Source: Lysobacteraceae bacterium (lineage in GTDB: Bacteria; Pseudomonadota; Gammaproteobacteria; Xanthomonadales; Ahniellaceae). Taken from it: a DNA stretch of 37,981 nucleotides. The stretch lies in assembly GCA_002995625.1 (NCBI GenBank), contig PVBP01000023.1:1-37981 (forward strand). Direction: 5' to 3'. The notes under the pieces were generated by a model that saw only the letters and a list, made by a program, of their open reading frames with translations, was not told where the DNA came from and ran no database searches. The position numbers and the translations under genes are program-made. This document shows positions 17,061-25,065 of this stretch, piece by piece. Every line of letters begins with the position of its first letter. The first letter of the stretch is position 1.

Positions 17061-17441
17061 TCAGGTGCCGTCGGGCGATCCGGCGCGCGCGTCTTCCCCG
17101 CCCGCCTCGAGCCGGTCGAGGAAGTCGACCGCGCGCCGCAGGTGCGGGATCACGATCGAGCCGCCGACCACGAGTCCGACCGAGAACACCTCGAAGAACT
17201 CGTCGCGCGTGACGCCGGCCTTGACGCACTCGGCGACGTGATAGCTCACGCAGTCGTCGCAGCGCAGCACCAGCGAGGCGACCAGGCCCAGCATCTCCTT
17301 GGTCCGCACCGGCAGCGCGCCATCGCGGTAGGTCTGGGTGTCGAGCGCGAAGAAGCGCCGCACGACCTGGTTGTCGTGCGCGAGGATGCGCTCGTTCATG
17401 CTCCGCCGGAAGTCGGTGAACTCGGTGACGCGGTCGCTCAT
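17061..17441 (-). CDS. Carboxymuconolactone decarboxylase/AhpD-like protein
   Basis: The 126-residue all-helical protein carries the motif RCDDCVSYHVAECVKAGVTRDEFFEV. The CxxC plus the His three residues on is the redox site of AhpD-like proteins (thiol-dependent peroxide reduction), whereas true carboxymuconolactone decarboxylases lack the Cys pair. It starts at ATG 17441, overlapping the glutaredoxin stop as ATGA. That coupling with a dithiol glutaredoxin suggests a shared thiol-redox task, perhaps with glutaredoxin or glutathione as reductant. The exact substrate is unknown. Confidence 0.85.
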   Translation of the reverse strand: MSDRVTEFTDFRRSMNERILAHDNQVVRRFFALDTQTYRDGALPVRTKEMLGLVASLVLRCDDCVSYHVAECVKAGVTRDEFFEVFSVGLVVGGSIVIPHLRRAVDFLDRLEAGGEDARAGSPDGT

Positions 17442-17707
17442 CGCCCGCCCTCCCCGGCCAGCATCGGCGCGAGCCGCCCGGCGCGGTCGAGGGCGACCAG
17501 ATCGTCGAAGCCGCCGACGTGGACGTCGTCGATGAAGATTTGCGGCACGGTGCGTCGCTGGTTGCTGCGCCGGAGCATCTCATCGCGACGCGCGGGATCG
17601 CGGTCGATCCGGTGCTCCTCGAACGTCTGCCCCCGCTCTGCGAGGAAGTTCTTGGCGGCGACGCAATAGGGGCAGACCGCGGTGCTGTAGATCTCGATGC
17701 GGGCCAT
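17438..17707 (-). CDS. grxC: Glutaredoxin 3-type
   Basis: The 89-residue cytoplasmic protein has the dithiol site CPYC at residues 12-15 after MARIEIYSTAV, the conserved TVPQIFIDDVHVGGFDDL (cis-Pro and glutathione-binding GG segment), and no other domain. It reduces disulfides and glutathione mixed disulfides at the expense of glutathione. Length is typical of bacterial GrxC. ATG at 17707 is the natural start. It is the first gene of a probable unit with the AhpD-like gene and perhaps the isocitrate dehydrogenase. Confidence 0.93.
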   Translation of the reverse strand: MARIEIYSTAVCPYCVAAKNFLAERGQTFEEHRIDRDPARRDEMLRRSNQRRTVPQIFIDDVHVGGFDDLVALDRAGRLAPMLAGEGGR

Positions 17708-17810
17708 GGGTGCTCGCGATGCGCGACGATGCGCGATTATCGGGCCACGCCGGCGATCGCGCGAGTCACGCCGCCGGCGCCTGGCGCGCCGGCGGGCGCC
17801 GCGAGGACGG

Positions 17811-20800
17811 TCAGGGCTCGAAGCCGTCCCGGAACACGCTCTCGATCTCGACCGCTGGCAGCACGCACCAGCGATCGAGCTGGCCGGTGGTACCGGCGAC
17901 CTCGTCGCTCGCGCGCAGCTCCCACGGACCCGCGGCGTCGAGGCCGACGAAGGCTGCGAACGGGTCCTGCGGCTGGACCACGCCCCGGAGCGCCGGACCG
18001 CCGGCGAAGCACTGCGCGGACTCGGTCGCGCGCGGGTCGAACTCGACCGCGACGTTGGCGAGCTGGCAGTTGAGGTGGCGGGTCGCGAGCCGCGCCGTGG
18101 TGTTGCTCGGGACGTGACGCAGCACGAACGCGAGGTCGTCGACCCGGCCATGGGTCGCCTCGACCTGCACGCCGAGATGCGTGACCGGGCCGCTGCTGCC
18201 GGTCAGCGTCGAGGTCACGCCGGCGGCGCTCGCGTCCGGGATCGCGAGCGGGGCGGGACTGCAGACCGCGGCGACGGTCTGGAACGTCCGCGCCGCGCTC
18301 CACGCCGAGGCACCGCACGGGTTCACCGCCCGCACCCGCCAGTGGTGCACGCTGCCGGCGGCGAGCGCAGTCGGCACCAGGAAGCTCGTGCCCTCGATCC
18401 GCGCGCTGGCGACGACGCTGGCGAACGCGGCATCGGTCGCGACCTCGATCTCGTACGCCACCGCGCCGGCAACCGGCGCCCATGACAGCTCCGGCCGACG
18501 GTCGAGCCCGGTCGCCCCAGGCGGCGGCGCGACCAGGGCGGTCGGCGCGGGGATCGACGCGCCGACCTCGAGGAGCAGCGGCAGGCTGCGCGACAGGCTG
18601 CCGGCGGTCGCGGTGAGCGTCAGCGGCCAGCGGCCCGCGGCCGGAACGCCGCCGACGGTCGCGGTCGCGGTGCCCCCGGGTGCAACCGGATTCGGCGCCA
18701 GCGTGACGCTGGCGCCGGTCGGCGCGCCGGTCAGGGCGAGGTTCGCCGGCGTCGTGAAGCCCGCGAGGCTGCCGACCGCGATCGGAAAGCTCGCGGCCGG
18801 CCCGCCACCGGTGCACAGGCCCTGCACCGGCGCCGTGCTGGTCAGCGTGAGGCCGGGCTCGACGCAGTTGAGGCAGACCAGCGCGAAATCCTGCCGCGGC
18901 GCGCCCGGCGTGCCGTTCCCGGACAGCGCATCACCGTTCAGCGCCGTGGCGCGGACGCGGATCGTGAACGTGCCGGCGCCGGGGTTCTGCACGTGCACCT
19001 GCTCGATGTTGTTGCGGTTGTCGAAGCTGCCGCCGGTGGTCGAGAAGCCGTTCGCGAACACGTTGCCGCGCCATGCGTTCGCACCGGACACCACCTCGAG
19101 GTCGAGGTCGTTGACCAGCGCCGGACCCGAGCCGACCGAGGCCGCGGCCGGCGCGTCGGTCCAGACCAGCGCGATCCGGAGCGGCTCGGCCGGGTTCGCG
19201 GCGGCCACCGTGTACTCGACCACCTCGCCGACCGTGGCCAGCACGCGGTCCTGGTCGCGATAGACGCCCTGCACCTCGGGCGCGATCGCGGCCTTGAGGT
19301 TCATGATCCCCCAGCCCTCGTCGTTGTTCGGGATCGGCCGCGAGCCATCGTTCTGGTTGGCGCCCGGACTCGCGCCCGGCAGGTCGCGCGCGCTGCCGAC
19401 GAGGATCGCCTTGATCATCGCCGGGCTCGGGCGCTGGCCCGCGTTGCGGGCCTGCCACCACTCGGTGACCAGGATCGCGCCACCCGAGACCATCGGCGTC
19501 GACATGCTGGTGCCGGAGCAGGTCGAGTACAGGTTGTTGGTGCCGGAGATCGCGGTCGCGCAGGAGCCGCCTTCGACGCGCCGGGTCGAGGCGGTGTTGC
19601 CGCCGACCGCGACCAGCGTCGGCGCGAGGCGGCCGTCGGCGAGCGGGCCGCGGCTCGAGAACGTCGACATCAGGTTGAAGTTCGCGCCCCCGCGCCCGTT
19701 CGCGGTGCTGCCGACGACGATCATGTTCTTCGCCGCCTTGGGGCCGGTGATCGTGCTGGCGCCCGCACCGGCGTTGCCGGCCGAGAACACCAGCACGAAC
19801 GGCTCGGTCTCGGGCGTGTTGAAGTTGCCGTCCCGGACCATCACGTCGTGGGTGCGCTCGCTGGCGCCATAGGTGATCCGCGGCGACGAGTTCGAGTTGT
19901 TCCAGCTGTTGTTCGAGCCGTGCACGCCGTTCTGCAGCGGAATCCGCGAACGGTCCTGGTCCGACAGGCCCGAGCAGCCGCTCGCGATCGTGCGCACCGA
20001 GAACAGGCCGGCCAGCGGGGCCACGCCCTGGCCGTAGACGAATCCCTGGGCGTCGCGCTCCTGCGCGGGTCCGGAGCGGTCGCCGAGCCCGCGGCCGAGG
20101 ATCGTGCCGGCGACGTGGGTGCCGTGGCCACCGGTGTCGTCGCCCGGCACGCCGGTGTTGCACCCCGGCGCGTTGGCGCCGCCGATCCACGCCGGCCCGA
20201 GATCGGGATGGTCGATGTCGGAACCCGAGTCGACGACCGCCCAGCCGATCCCGGCGCCGCCATTCGATCCGATCGCGGCGAGCCAGTCGAGATAGCCGGT
20301 GACCGGCTGGCCGCCGCCGTCAAAGTTCGTCGCCGTGATCTGGTTCGGCAGCTCGTCGTCGTGGGTCGGCTCGGGGCGGCGGCTCACGTGCACGACCTCG
20401 GGCAGCGCGGCGAGATCGCGGACCGCCGTCGCGGGCGCCGTCAGCCTCGCGGTCCAGAACCTCCGGTCCGGCTGCGCCGGCGACAGGAGATCGACGGTCG
20501 CGCCGAGCGCGCGCATCGCGGCGGCGACGTGCCCGGCGTCGCCGTTCTCGTAGAAGAACACCTCGAGGTCGTCGAGCACCCCGGTGGCGCCGGCGACCCG
20601 CGGATCGAGCCTGAAGTCCTCGGCGTAGTCCCCGGTCCAGCGCACGAACGGCAGCGCGCGGGCGGCGTCCAGCGCCTCGTCACCGGCCCAGGCCAGCACC
20701 GCGTTGCCCGGCACGTACTGCAGCGCCTCGAGGCCGCGGGATTCGAGCTGTCCGATCCAGTCGGCGCGCATCGGCCCGTCGAACTGCACCAGTCGCAGGG

Positions 20801-21125
20801 CGCGTCCGCGCGGGTCGCGCGGGGCTTCGGGCGCGGCCAGCGCCAGCGCCGGCCCGCGCGGATCGAAGCGCCAGTCGCCGAGGTGGATGTGGCGGGCGTC
20901 CTCGTCGATCTGCCAGGCAAGGCCGCTCGCGGCGAGACGGTCGAGCGAGGCCTCGGGCAGCTCGAGCCACAGATAGCTGCCGTAGTCCGCGGACTTCGTC
21001 GCGGCGATGCCGGCGCGCGAGAGCGCCTCGGGCCCGGCATCGAAGACGCGGACCATGCGGGTGTCGGCGGCGGCCATCGCCGGCAAGCCGAACAGGGCAA
21101 GCCACAGCGCGCGGCGGATCGGCAT
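17811..21125 (-). CDS. Secreted subtilisin-like serine protease with C-terminal accessory domains
   Basis: From ATG 21125 (GGAG seven bases upstream) the product has 1104 residues. In order: signal peptide (ALWLALFGLPAMAAA), a long N-terminal part to about 255 that probably serves as chaperone propeptide, and an S8 catalytic domain with Asp299 in VVDSGSDIDHP, His334 in GGHGTHVAGTI, oxyanion Asn451 in SAGNAG and Ser540 in SGTSMSTPMVSG. Then follow a beta-rich region, Ig-like segments, a fibronectin III-like module (PELSWAPVAGAVAYEIEVATD) and a proprotein-convertase P-like domain (from about 980). The extreme C-terminus is ESVFRDGFEP, discussed as a possible sorting tail. An earlier TTG at 21149 is a less likely start. 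Confidence 0.93.
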   Translation of the reverse strand: MPIRRALWLALFGLPAMAAADTRMVRVFDAGPEALSRAGIAATKSADYGSYLWLELPEASLDRLAASGLAWQIDEDARHIHLGDWRFDPRGPALALAAPEAPRDPRGRALRLVQFDGPMRADWIGQLESRGLEALQYVPGNAVLAWAGDEALDAARALPFVRWTGDYAEDFRLDPRVAGATGVLDDLEVFFYENGDAGHVAAAMRALGATVDLLSPAQPDRRFWTARLTAPATAVRDLAALPEVVHVSRRPEPTHDDELPNQITATNFDGGGQPVTGYLDWLAAIGSNGGAGIGWAVVDSGSDIDHPDLGPAWIGGANAPGCNTGVPGDDTGGHGTHVAGTILGRGLGDRSGPAQERDAQGFVYGQGVAPLAGLFSVRTIASGCSGLSDQDRSRIPLQNGVHGSNNSWNNSNSSPRITYGASERTHDVMVRDGNFNTPETEPFVLVFSAGNAGAGASTITGPKAAKNMIVVGSTANGRGGANFNLMSTFSSRGPLADGRLAPTLVAVGGNTASTRRVEGGSCATAISGTNNLYSTCSGTSMSTPMVSGGAILVTEWWQARNAGQRPSPAMIKAILVGSARDLPGASPGANQNDGSRPIPNNDEGWGIMNLKAAIAPEVQGVYRDQDRVLATVGEVVEYTVAAANPAEPLRIALVWTDAPAAASVGSGPALVNDLDLEVVSGANAWRGNVFANGFSTTGGSFDNRNNIEQVHVQNPGAGTFTIRVRATALNGDALSGNGTPGAPRQDFALVCLNCVEPGLTLTSTAPVQGLCTGGGPAASFPIAVGSLAGFTTPANLALTGAPTGASVTLAPNPVAPGGTATATVGGVPAAGRWPLTLTATAGSLSRSLPLLLEVGASIPAPTALVAPPPGATGLDRRPELSWAPVAGAVAYEIEVATDAAFASVVASARIEGTSFLVPTALAAGSVHHWRVRAVNPCGASAWSAARTFQTVAAVCSPAPLAIPDASAAGVTSTLTGSSGPVTHLGVQVEATHGRVDDLAFVLRHVPSNTTARLATRHLNCQLANVAVEFDPRATESAQCFAGGPALRGVVQPQDPFAAFVGLDAAGPWELRASDEVAGTTGQLDRWCVLPAVEIESVFRDGFEP

Positions 21126-21357
21126 CGTCGGTCTCCGGATCGTGGGCAACCCCGGGAGTATGCATCGTGACCGGACCCGCTGCGCGCGTCACTCGCCGGG
21201 GCGACGGCCATCGACCGGGGCCGGCCAGGCACGGCGCGCTCGGACGGCCCGTCGAGTCGCCACGGCACCCGAAACCTGCCGGCCACGCGCGAGGGTGGCT
21301 GAATGCCGATCGCGCCCACGGTTGGCCCGGAGCCGGCGCGGCCTTACGCTCGCGTCC

Positions 21358-22893
21358 ATGAGCCTGCCTCGCGTCGCCTCCGCCGTCGCCACTCTCGCCG
21401 TCGTGCTACTTGCGGGCGCGAACCCGGCGGCGGCTCAGCGCGACATCGAGCTGCCGGACATCGGCAGTTCCGCGAACTCGATCATCACCCCCGAGCAGGA
21501 GCGCATGATCGGCGCGGACATGTACCGGTCGTTGCGCCGCGCCGAGCGCGTGCTCGACGACCCGCAGCTCGCCGACTGGCTCGAGACCGTCGGATTCCGC
21601 CTCGCGGCGCAATCCGACCGGCCCGATCTCGACTACACCTTCTTCATGGTCCGCTCGCCGCAGATCAACGCGTTCGCGGCGCCGGGCGGCTACATCGGCC
21701 TCCACGCCGGCCTCGTCGTCACCGCCGAGAGCGAGGACGAGGTGGCCGCGGTGCTGGCCCACGAGATCGCGCACGTGACGCAGCGCCACATCGTGCGGGC
21801 GGTCGAGCGGATGCAGACCGTCTCGCTGCCGATCCTGCTCGGCACGCTCGGCGCGCTGATCGCGGCCCAGAGCGCGGGCTCGAGCGACGCGGCGCAGGCG
21901 GCGATCGTCGGCGGCACCGCGCTGATGCAGCAGCAGGCGATCAACTTCACGCGCCACAACGAGTACGAGGCCGACCGGATCGGCATCCAGACCCTCGCCC
22001 GTGCCGGCTATGACCCACAGGCGATGGGGACGTTCTTCTGGCGGATGCAGCGCGCGCTGCGCGGCGACGGCCAGGGCGTGCCGGAGTTCCTGCGGACCCA
22101 CCCGGTCACGACGACCCGGATCAGCGAGGCGCGCAATCGCGCCGAGCGGATTCGACGCCATCCCGGCCCCGAGGCCCACGAACCCCACCGCTTCCTGCTG
22201 GTGCGCGAGCGTGCGCGCGTGCTCGGCGGCTCCGAGCCCTCGCAGCTCGTCGCGTTCTACCGCCGCGCCGTCGAGTCCGAGCCGGAGCAGCCCCCGGTGC
22301 ACGCGCGCTACGGCCTTGGGCTCGCGCTGACACGCGCGGGACGCGCCGCCGAGGCCGTGCCGATCCTCGCGCAGCTGGTCGACGAGCAGCCGGACTCGGT
22401 GATCCTGGCGCTGGCCCTGGCGGAGGCCGAGTCGATGTCGGGACGCCACGACGCCGCGCTCGCGCGGCTCGAGCGGCTGAACGGCAAGCACGGCGGCAAC
22501 CGGGCGATCGGCATCGCCTACGCCGAGATGCTGGTCGCGACCGGTCGGCCGGGCCCGGCGCGGGACGCGGTCGAGGTGCTGCGCCCGCTCCTCGGCGCCT
22601 CGCCGCGGAACGCGCTGCTGCAGCTGACCTTCGCACGCGCCAGCGAGCTGTCCGGCGACCTCGTCCGGGCCGGCGAAGCCCATGCCGAGGTCGCGATGAT
22701 CGACGGCCGCTTCGACGACGCCCTGGCCCAGCTGAACGCCCTGCTGCGGCGTCCCGATGTCGATTACTACCAGCGCGCGCGGATCGAGGCGCGCATCGCG
22801 GAGGTCACGCCGATCGCGCTCGAGCAGCGCCGGCGCGCGAACCTCGCGACGACACCTCCGCCGGCCGCAGGCCCTGTCACCGGACGGCAATAA
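21358..22893 (+). CDS. bepA: BepA-like periplasmic M48 metalloprotease with TPR region
   Basis: The 511-residue protein has a signal peptide (LAVVLLAGANPAAA), an M48 zinc protease domain with HEIAH at 135-139 and the ligand region RHNEYEADRIG near 200-209, a short hydrophobic loop (SLPILLGTLGALIAAQSAG) between them, and a C-terminal half of helical repeats that reads as TPRs (VHARYGLGLALTRAGRAAEAVPIL and so on). This is the layout of BepA/YfgC, which degrades or helps assemble outer-membrane proteins such as LptD at the BAM complex. The window also holds a BamC-like gene, but not nearby. The ATG at 21358 gives the family N-terminus. phoB starts 45 bases after its stop. Confidence 0.92.
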   Translation: MSLPRVASAVATLAVVLLAGANPAAAQRDIELPDIGSSANSIITPEQERMIGADMYRSLRRAERVLDDPQLADWLETVGFRLAAQSDRPDLDYTFFMVRSPQINAFAAPGGYIGLHAGLVVTAESEDEVAAVLAHEIAHVTQRHIVRAVERMQTVSLPILLGTLGALIAAQSAGSSDAAQAAIVGGTALMQQQAINFTRHNEYEADRIGIQTLARAGYDPQAMGTFFWRMQRALRGDGQGVPEFLRTHPVTTTRISEARNRAERIRRHPGPEAHEPHRFLLVRERARVLGGSEPSQLVAFYRRAVESEPEQPPVHARYGLGLALTRAGRAAEAVPILAQLVDEQPDSVILALALAEAESMSGRHDAALARLERLNGKHGGNRAIGIAYAEMLVATGRPGPARDAVEVLRPLLGASPRNALLQLTFARASELSGDLVRAGEAHAEVAMIDGRFDDALAQLNALLRRPDVDYYQRARIEARIAEVTPIALEQRRRANLATTPPPAAGPVTGRQ

Positions 22894-22938
22894 AACCGTA
22901 GTCAAATCCGGGCCGCATCGACTCCGAGCACCGCGCCC

Positions 22939-23628
22939 GTGCAGAAGCAGGTCCTGATCGTCGAAGACGAACCCGCGATCCGCGACATGGTCGCCTTCGC
23001 CCTGACCCGTGCCGGCATCGAGCCGGTGCATGCCGCCGACACGCGCACCGCGCAGGAGGCGATCGCGGCGCGGGTGCCGGACCTGGTGCTGCTCGACTGG
23101 ATGCTGCCCGGCATGTCGGGGCTCGAGTTCGCGCGGCGCCTTCGGCGCGACGAGCTGACCCGCGAGGTGCCGATCATCATGCTGACGGCCCGCGGCGAGG
23201 AGGACGACCGGGTCTCGGGCCTCGATGCCGGCATCGACGACTACGTCGTGAAGCCGTTCTCGACCCGCGAACTGGTCGCGCGCGTCAAGGCCGTGCTGCG
23301 CCGCAGCCACGGCGAGAGCGAGGAAGGCACGGTCGAGCTCGGTGGCCTGCGCATCGACGGCCCGGCGCATCGGGTCTTCGCCGGCGAGCGGCCGATCGCG
23401 ATCGGGCCGACCGAATACCGGCTGCTGCATTTCTTCATGACCCACCCCGAGCGGGTCTATTCGCGCGCGCAGCTGCTCGACCACGTCTGGGGCGGGAACG
23501 TCTACGTCGAGGAGCGGACCGTCGACGTGCACATCCGGCGCCTGCGCAAGACGCTCGAACCCTTCGGCCTCGACGCGCTGGTCCAGACCGTGCGCGGCTC
23601 GGGCTACCGGTTCTCGACCACGATCTGA
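22939..23628 (+). CDS. phoB: Phosphate regulon response regulator
   Basis: The 229-residue protein has a receiver domain with Asp53 in LLDWMLPG, Thr in IIMLTARG and Lys in [11 protein letters not shown], then a winged-helix domain of the OmpR/PhoB type ([30 protein letters not shown], then [13 protein letters not shown]). Under phosphate limitation PhoR phosphorylates it and it activates the pho genes. The start is GTG at 22939, giving the normal 229-residue length. phoR follows after 93 bases. No convincing pair of Pho boxes was found upstream. Confidence 0.96.
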   Translation: MQKQVLIVEDEPAIRDMVAFALTRAGIEPVHAADTRTAQEAIAARVPDLVLLDWMLPGMSGLEFARRLRRDELTREVPIIMLTARGEEDDRVSGLDAGIDDYVVKPFSTRELVARVKAVLRRSHGESEEGTVELGGLRIDGPAHRVFAGERPIAIGPTEYRLLHFFMTHPERVYSRAQLLDHVWGGNVYVEERTVDVHIRRLRKTLEPFGLDALVQTVRGSGYRFSTTI

Positions 23629-23721
23629 CCGGGCCACCCGGGCAGCGCCGCCGGTCCCGTGCGACGGACTGACGCGGCGATGTCGTAGCCTTCGGGCCTG
23701 CGGCTGCCACTCCGGTACCCG

Positions 23722-25065
23722 ATGCGCCTCGATCTGCTGACCCGTCCCGCCTGGCAGGCCTCGCTCGGCCGCTTCGTGCTGCTGCTGGCGCTGGCCGCCG
23801 GAATCGGCCTCGCGATCGGCCGGCTCGAGTGGGCGCTGGTCGTCGCGCTGTTCGGCTACGCGCTGTTCTCGCTGTTCAGCCTCTACCGCCTCCGCGTCTG
23901 GCTCGAGCTGCGCCAGCGCACGCCGCCACCCGAGCAGATCGGCGCCTGGGGCGAGGTGTCGGAGTTCATCCACTTCCGGTTCCGCGCCGCGCGCGCGCGC
24001 CAGCGGCGCCTGGTCTCGCTGCTGCGCGCCTTCCGCGAGGCGGCGGATGCGCTGCCCGACGCGGTGCTGGTGCTCGATCCGCAGCGCAAGATCGTCTGGT
24101 TCAACCGCTCCGCCGGTCGCCTGCTGCGCCTGAAGCTCGCGCGCGACCGCGGCCGCCTGGTCGACGACTTCCTCCCGAATCCCCAGGTTCGCGCGTGGCT
24201 GTCGCACCAGCCCGAGCGCGAGCCGCTGTTCGACGTGCCGTCGCCGGAGGACGAGTCGGTGCGGCTCGCTTTCCGGATGATGCCGTACGCCGCGGACCTG
24301 CGCCTGCTGATCGTGCGCGACATCAGCCTGCTGGCCCGACTCGAGCAGGTCCGCCGCGACTTCGTCGCGAACGTCTCGCACGAACTGCGCACGCCGCTCA
24401 CGGTGCTGCACGGCTACCTCGACATGATCGAACCGGACGAGGCGCCCGGCTTCGCGCCGATACTCGAGGACCTGCGCAGCCAGTCGCGCCGGATGGCGCA
24501 GATCGTCGAGGACCTCCTGACGCTGTCGCGCCTCGAGGCGCCCCAGGCGCTGCCGGAGGAGCGGGTGCCGATGGAGCCGATGCTCGCGGCGCTGCGACGC
24601 GACGCGGAAGGGCTGTCGCAGGGACGGCACCGGATCGACGTCGTCAACGAGGCCCACGCCGACCTGCTCGGCGCACCGCAGTACCTGCACAGCGCGTTCT
24701 CGAACCTGGTCTCGAACGCGGTCCGCTACACGCCGGCGCAGGGACAGGTCCGGATCACCTGGACCCGACTCGCGGACGGCGGGGCGAGGCTGTCGGTGGC
24801 CGACACCGGCTACGGGATCCCGGCCGAGCACCTGCCGCGGATCACCGAACGCTTCTACCGCGTGTCGACCAGCCGCTCGCGCGTGCTCGGCGGGACCGGC
24901 CTCGGCCTGTCGATCGTCAAGCACGTCCTCGCGCTGCACGGCGCGCGCCTCGAGATCGAGAGCGAGGTCGGCCGCGGCAGTACCTTCGCCTGCCTCTTCG
25001 GGCCCGAGCGCGTGCTGGCGCTCGACGTCGAGGAGGTTCACGCCACCGCCGGAACCGCGCCATGA
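23722..25065 (+). CDS. phoR: Phosphate regulon sensor histidine kinase
   Basis: The 447-residue membrane kinase has two hydrophobic segments near residues 17-33 and 37-56, a linker, a PAS-like domain (about 108-205: ALPDAVLVLDPQRKIVWFNRSAG), the phosphoacceptor H box FVANVSHELRTPLT with His220, and an ATPase domain with NAVRYTP (N), DTGYGIP (G1) and GGTGLGLSIVKHV (G2). Like other PhoR proteins it lacks a large periplasmic domain, which fits sensing through the Pst/PhoU complex rather than phosphate directly. Its stop overlaps the ppk start as ATGA. Confidence 0.96.
   Translation: MRLDLLTRPAWQASLGRFVLLLALAAGIGLAIGRLEWALVVALFGYALFSLFSLYRLRVWLELRQRTPPPEQIGAWGEVSEFIHFRFRAARARQRRLVSLLRAFREAADALPDAVLVLDPQRKIVWFNRSAGRLLRLKLARDRGRLVDDFLPNPQVRAWLSHQPEREPLFDVPSPEDESVRLAFRMMPYAADLRLLIVRDISLLARLEQVRRDFVANVSHELRTPLTVLHGYLDMIEPDEAPGFAPILEDLRSQSRRMAQIVEDLLTLSRLEAPQALPEERVPMEPMLAALRRDAEGLSQGRHRIDVVNEAHADLLGAPQYLHSAFSNLVSNAVRYTPAQGQVRITWTRLADGGARLSVADTGYGIPAEHLPRITERFYRVSTSRSRVLGGTGLGLSIVKHVLALHGARLEIESEVGRGSTFACLFGPERVLALDVEEVHATAGTAP

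Noticed and set aside
18993-21170. 725-residue plus-strand frame opposite the subtilase
   Set aside because: The minus-strand protease has its full catalytic triad and signal peptide; the plus-strand frame has no motif and a biased composition.
22874-22904. Pho-box-like CTGTCAC before phoB
   Set aside because: Only one half-site is convincing and it lies within the end of bepA; the second repeat at the required 11-base spacing is absent.
21406-25041. 1211-residue open frame opposite bepA, phoB and phoR
   Set aside because: It spans three confidently identified genes on the other strand, with shadow-like composition (rich in Arg, Asp, Gln, His) and no domain motif.
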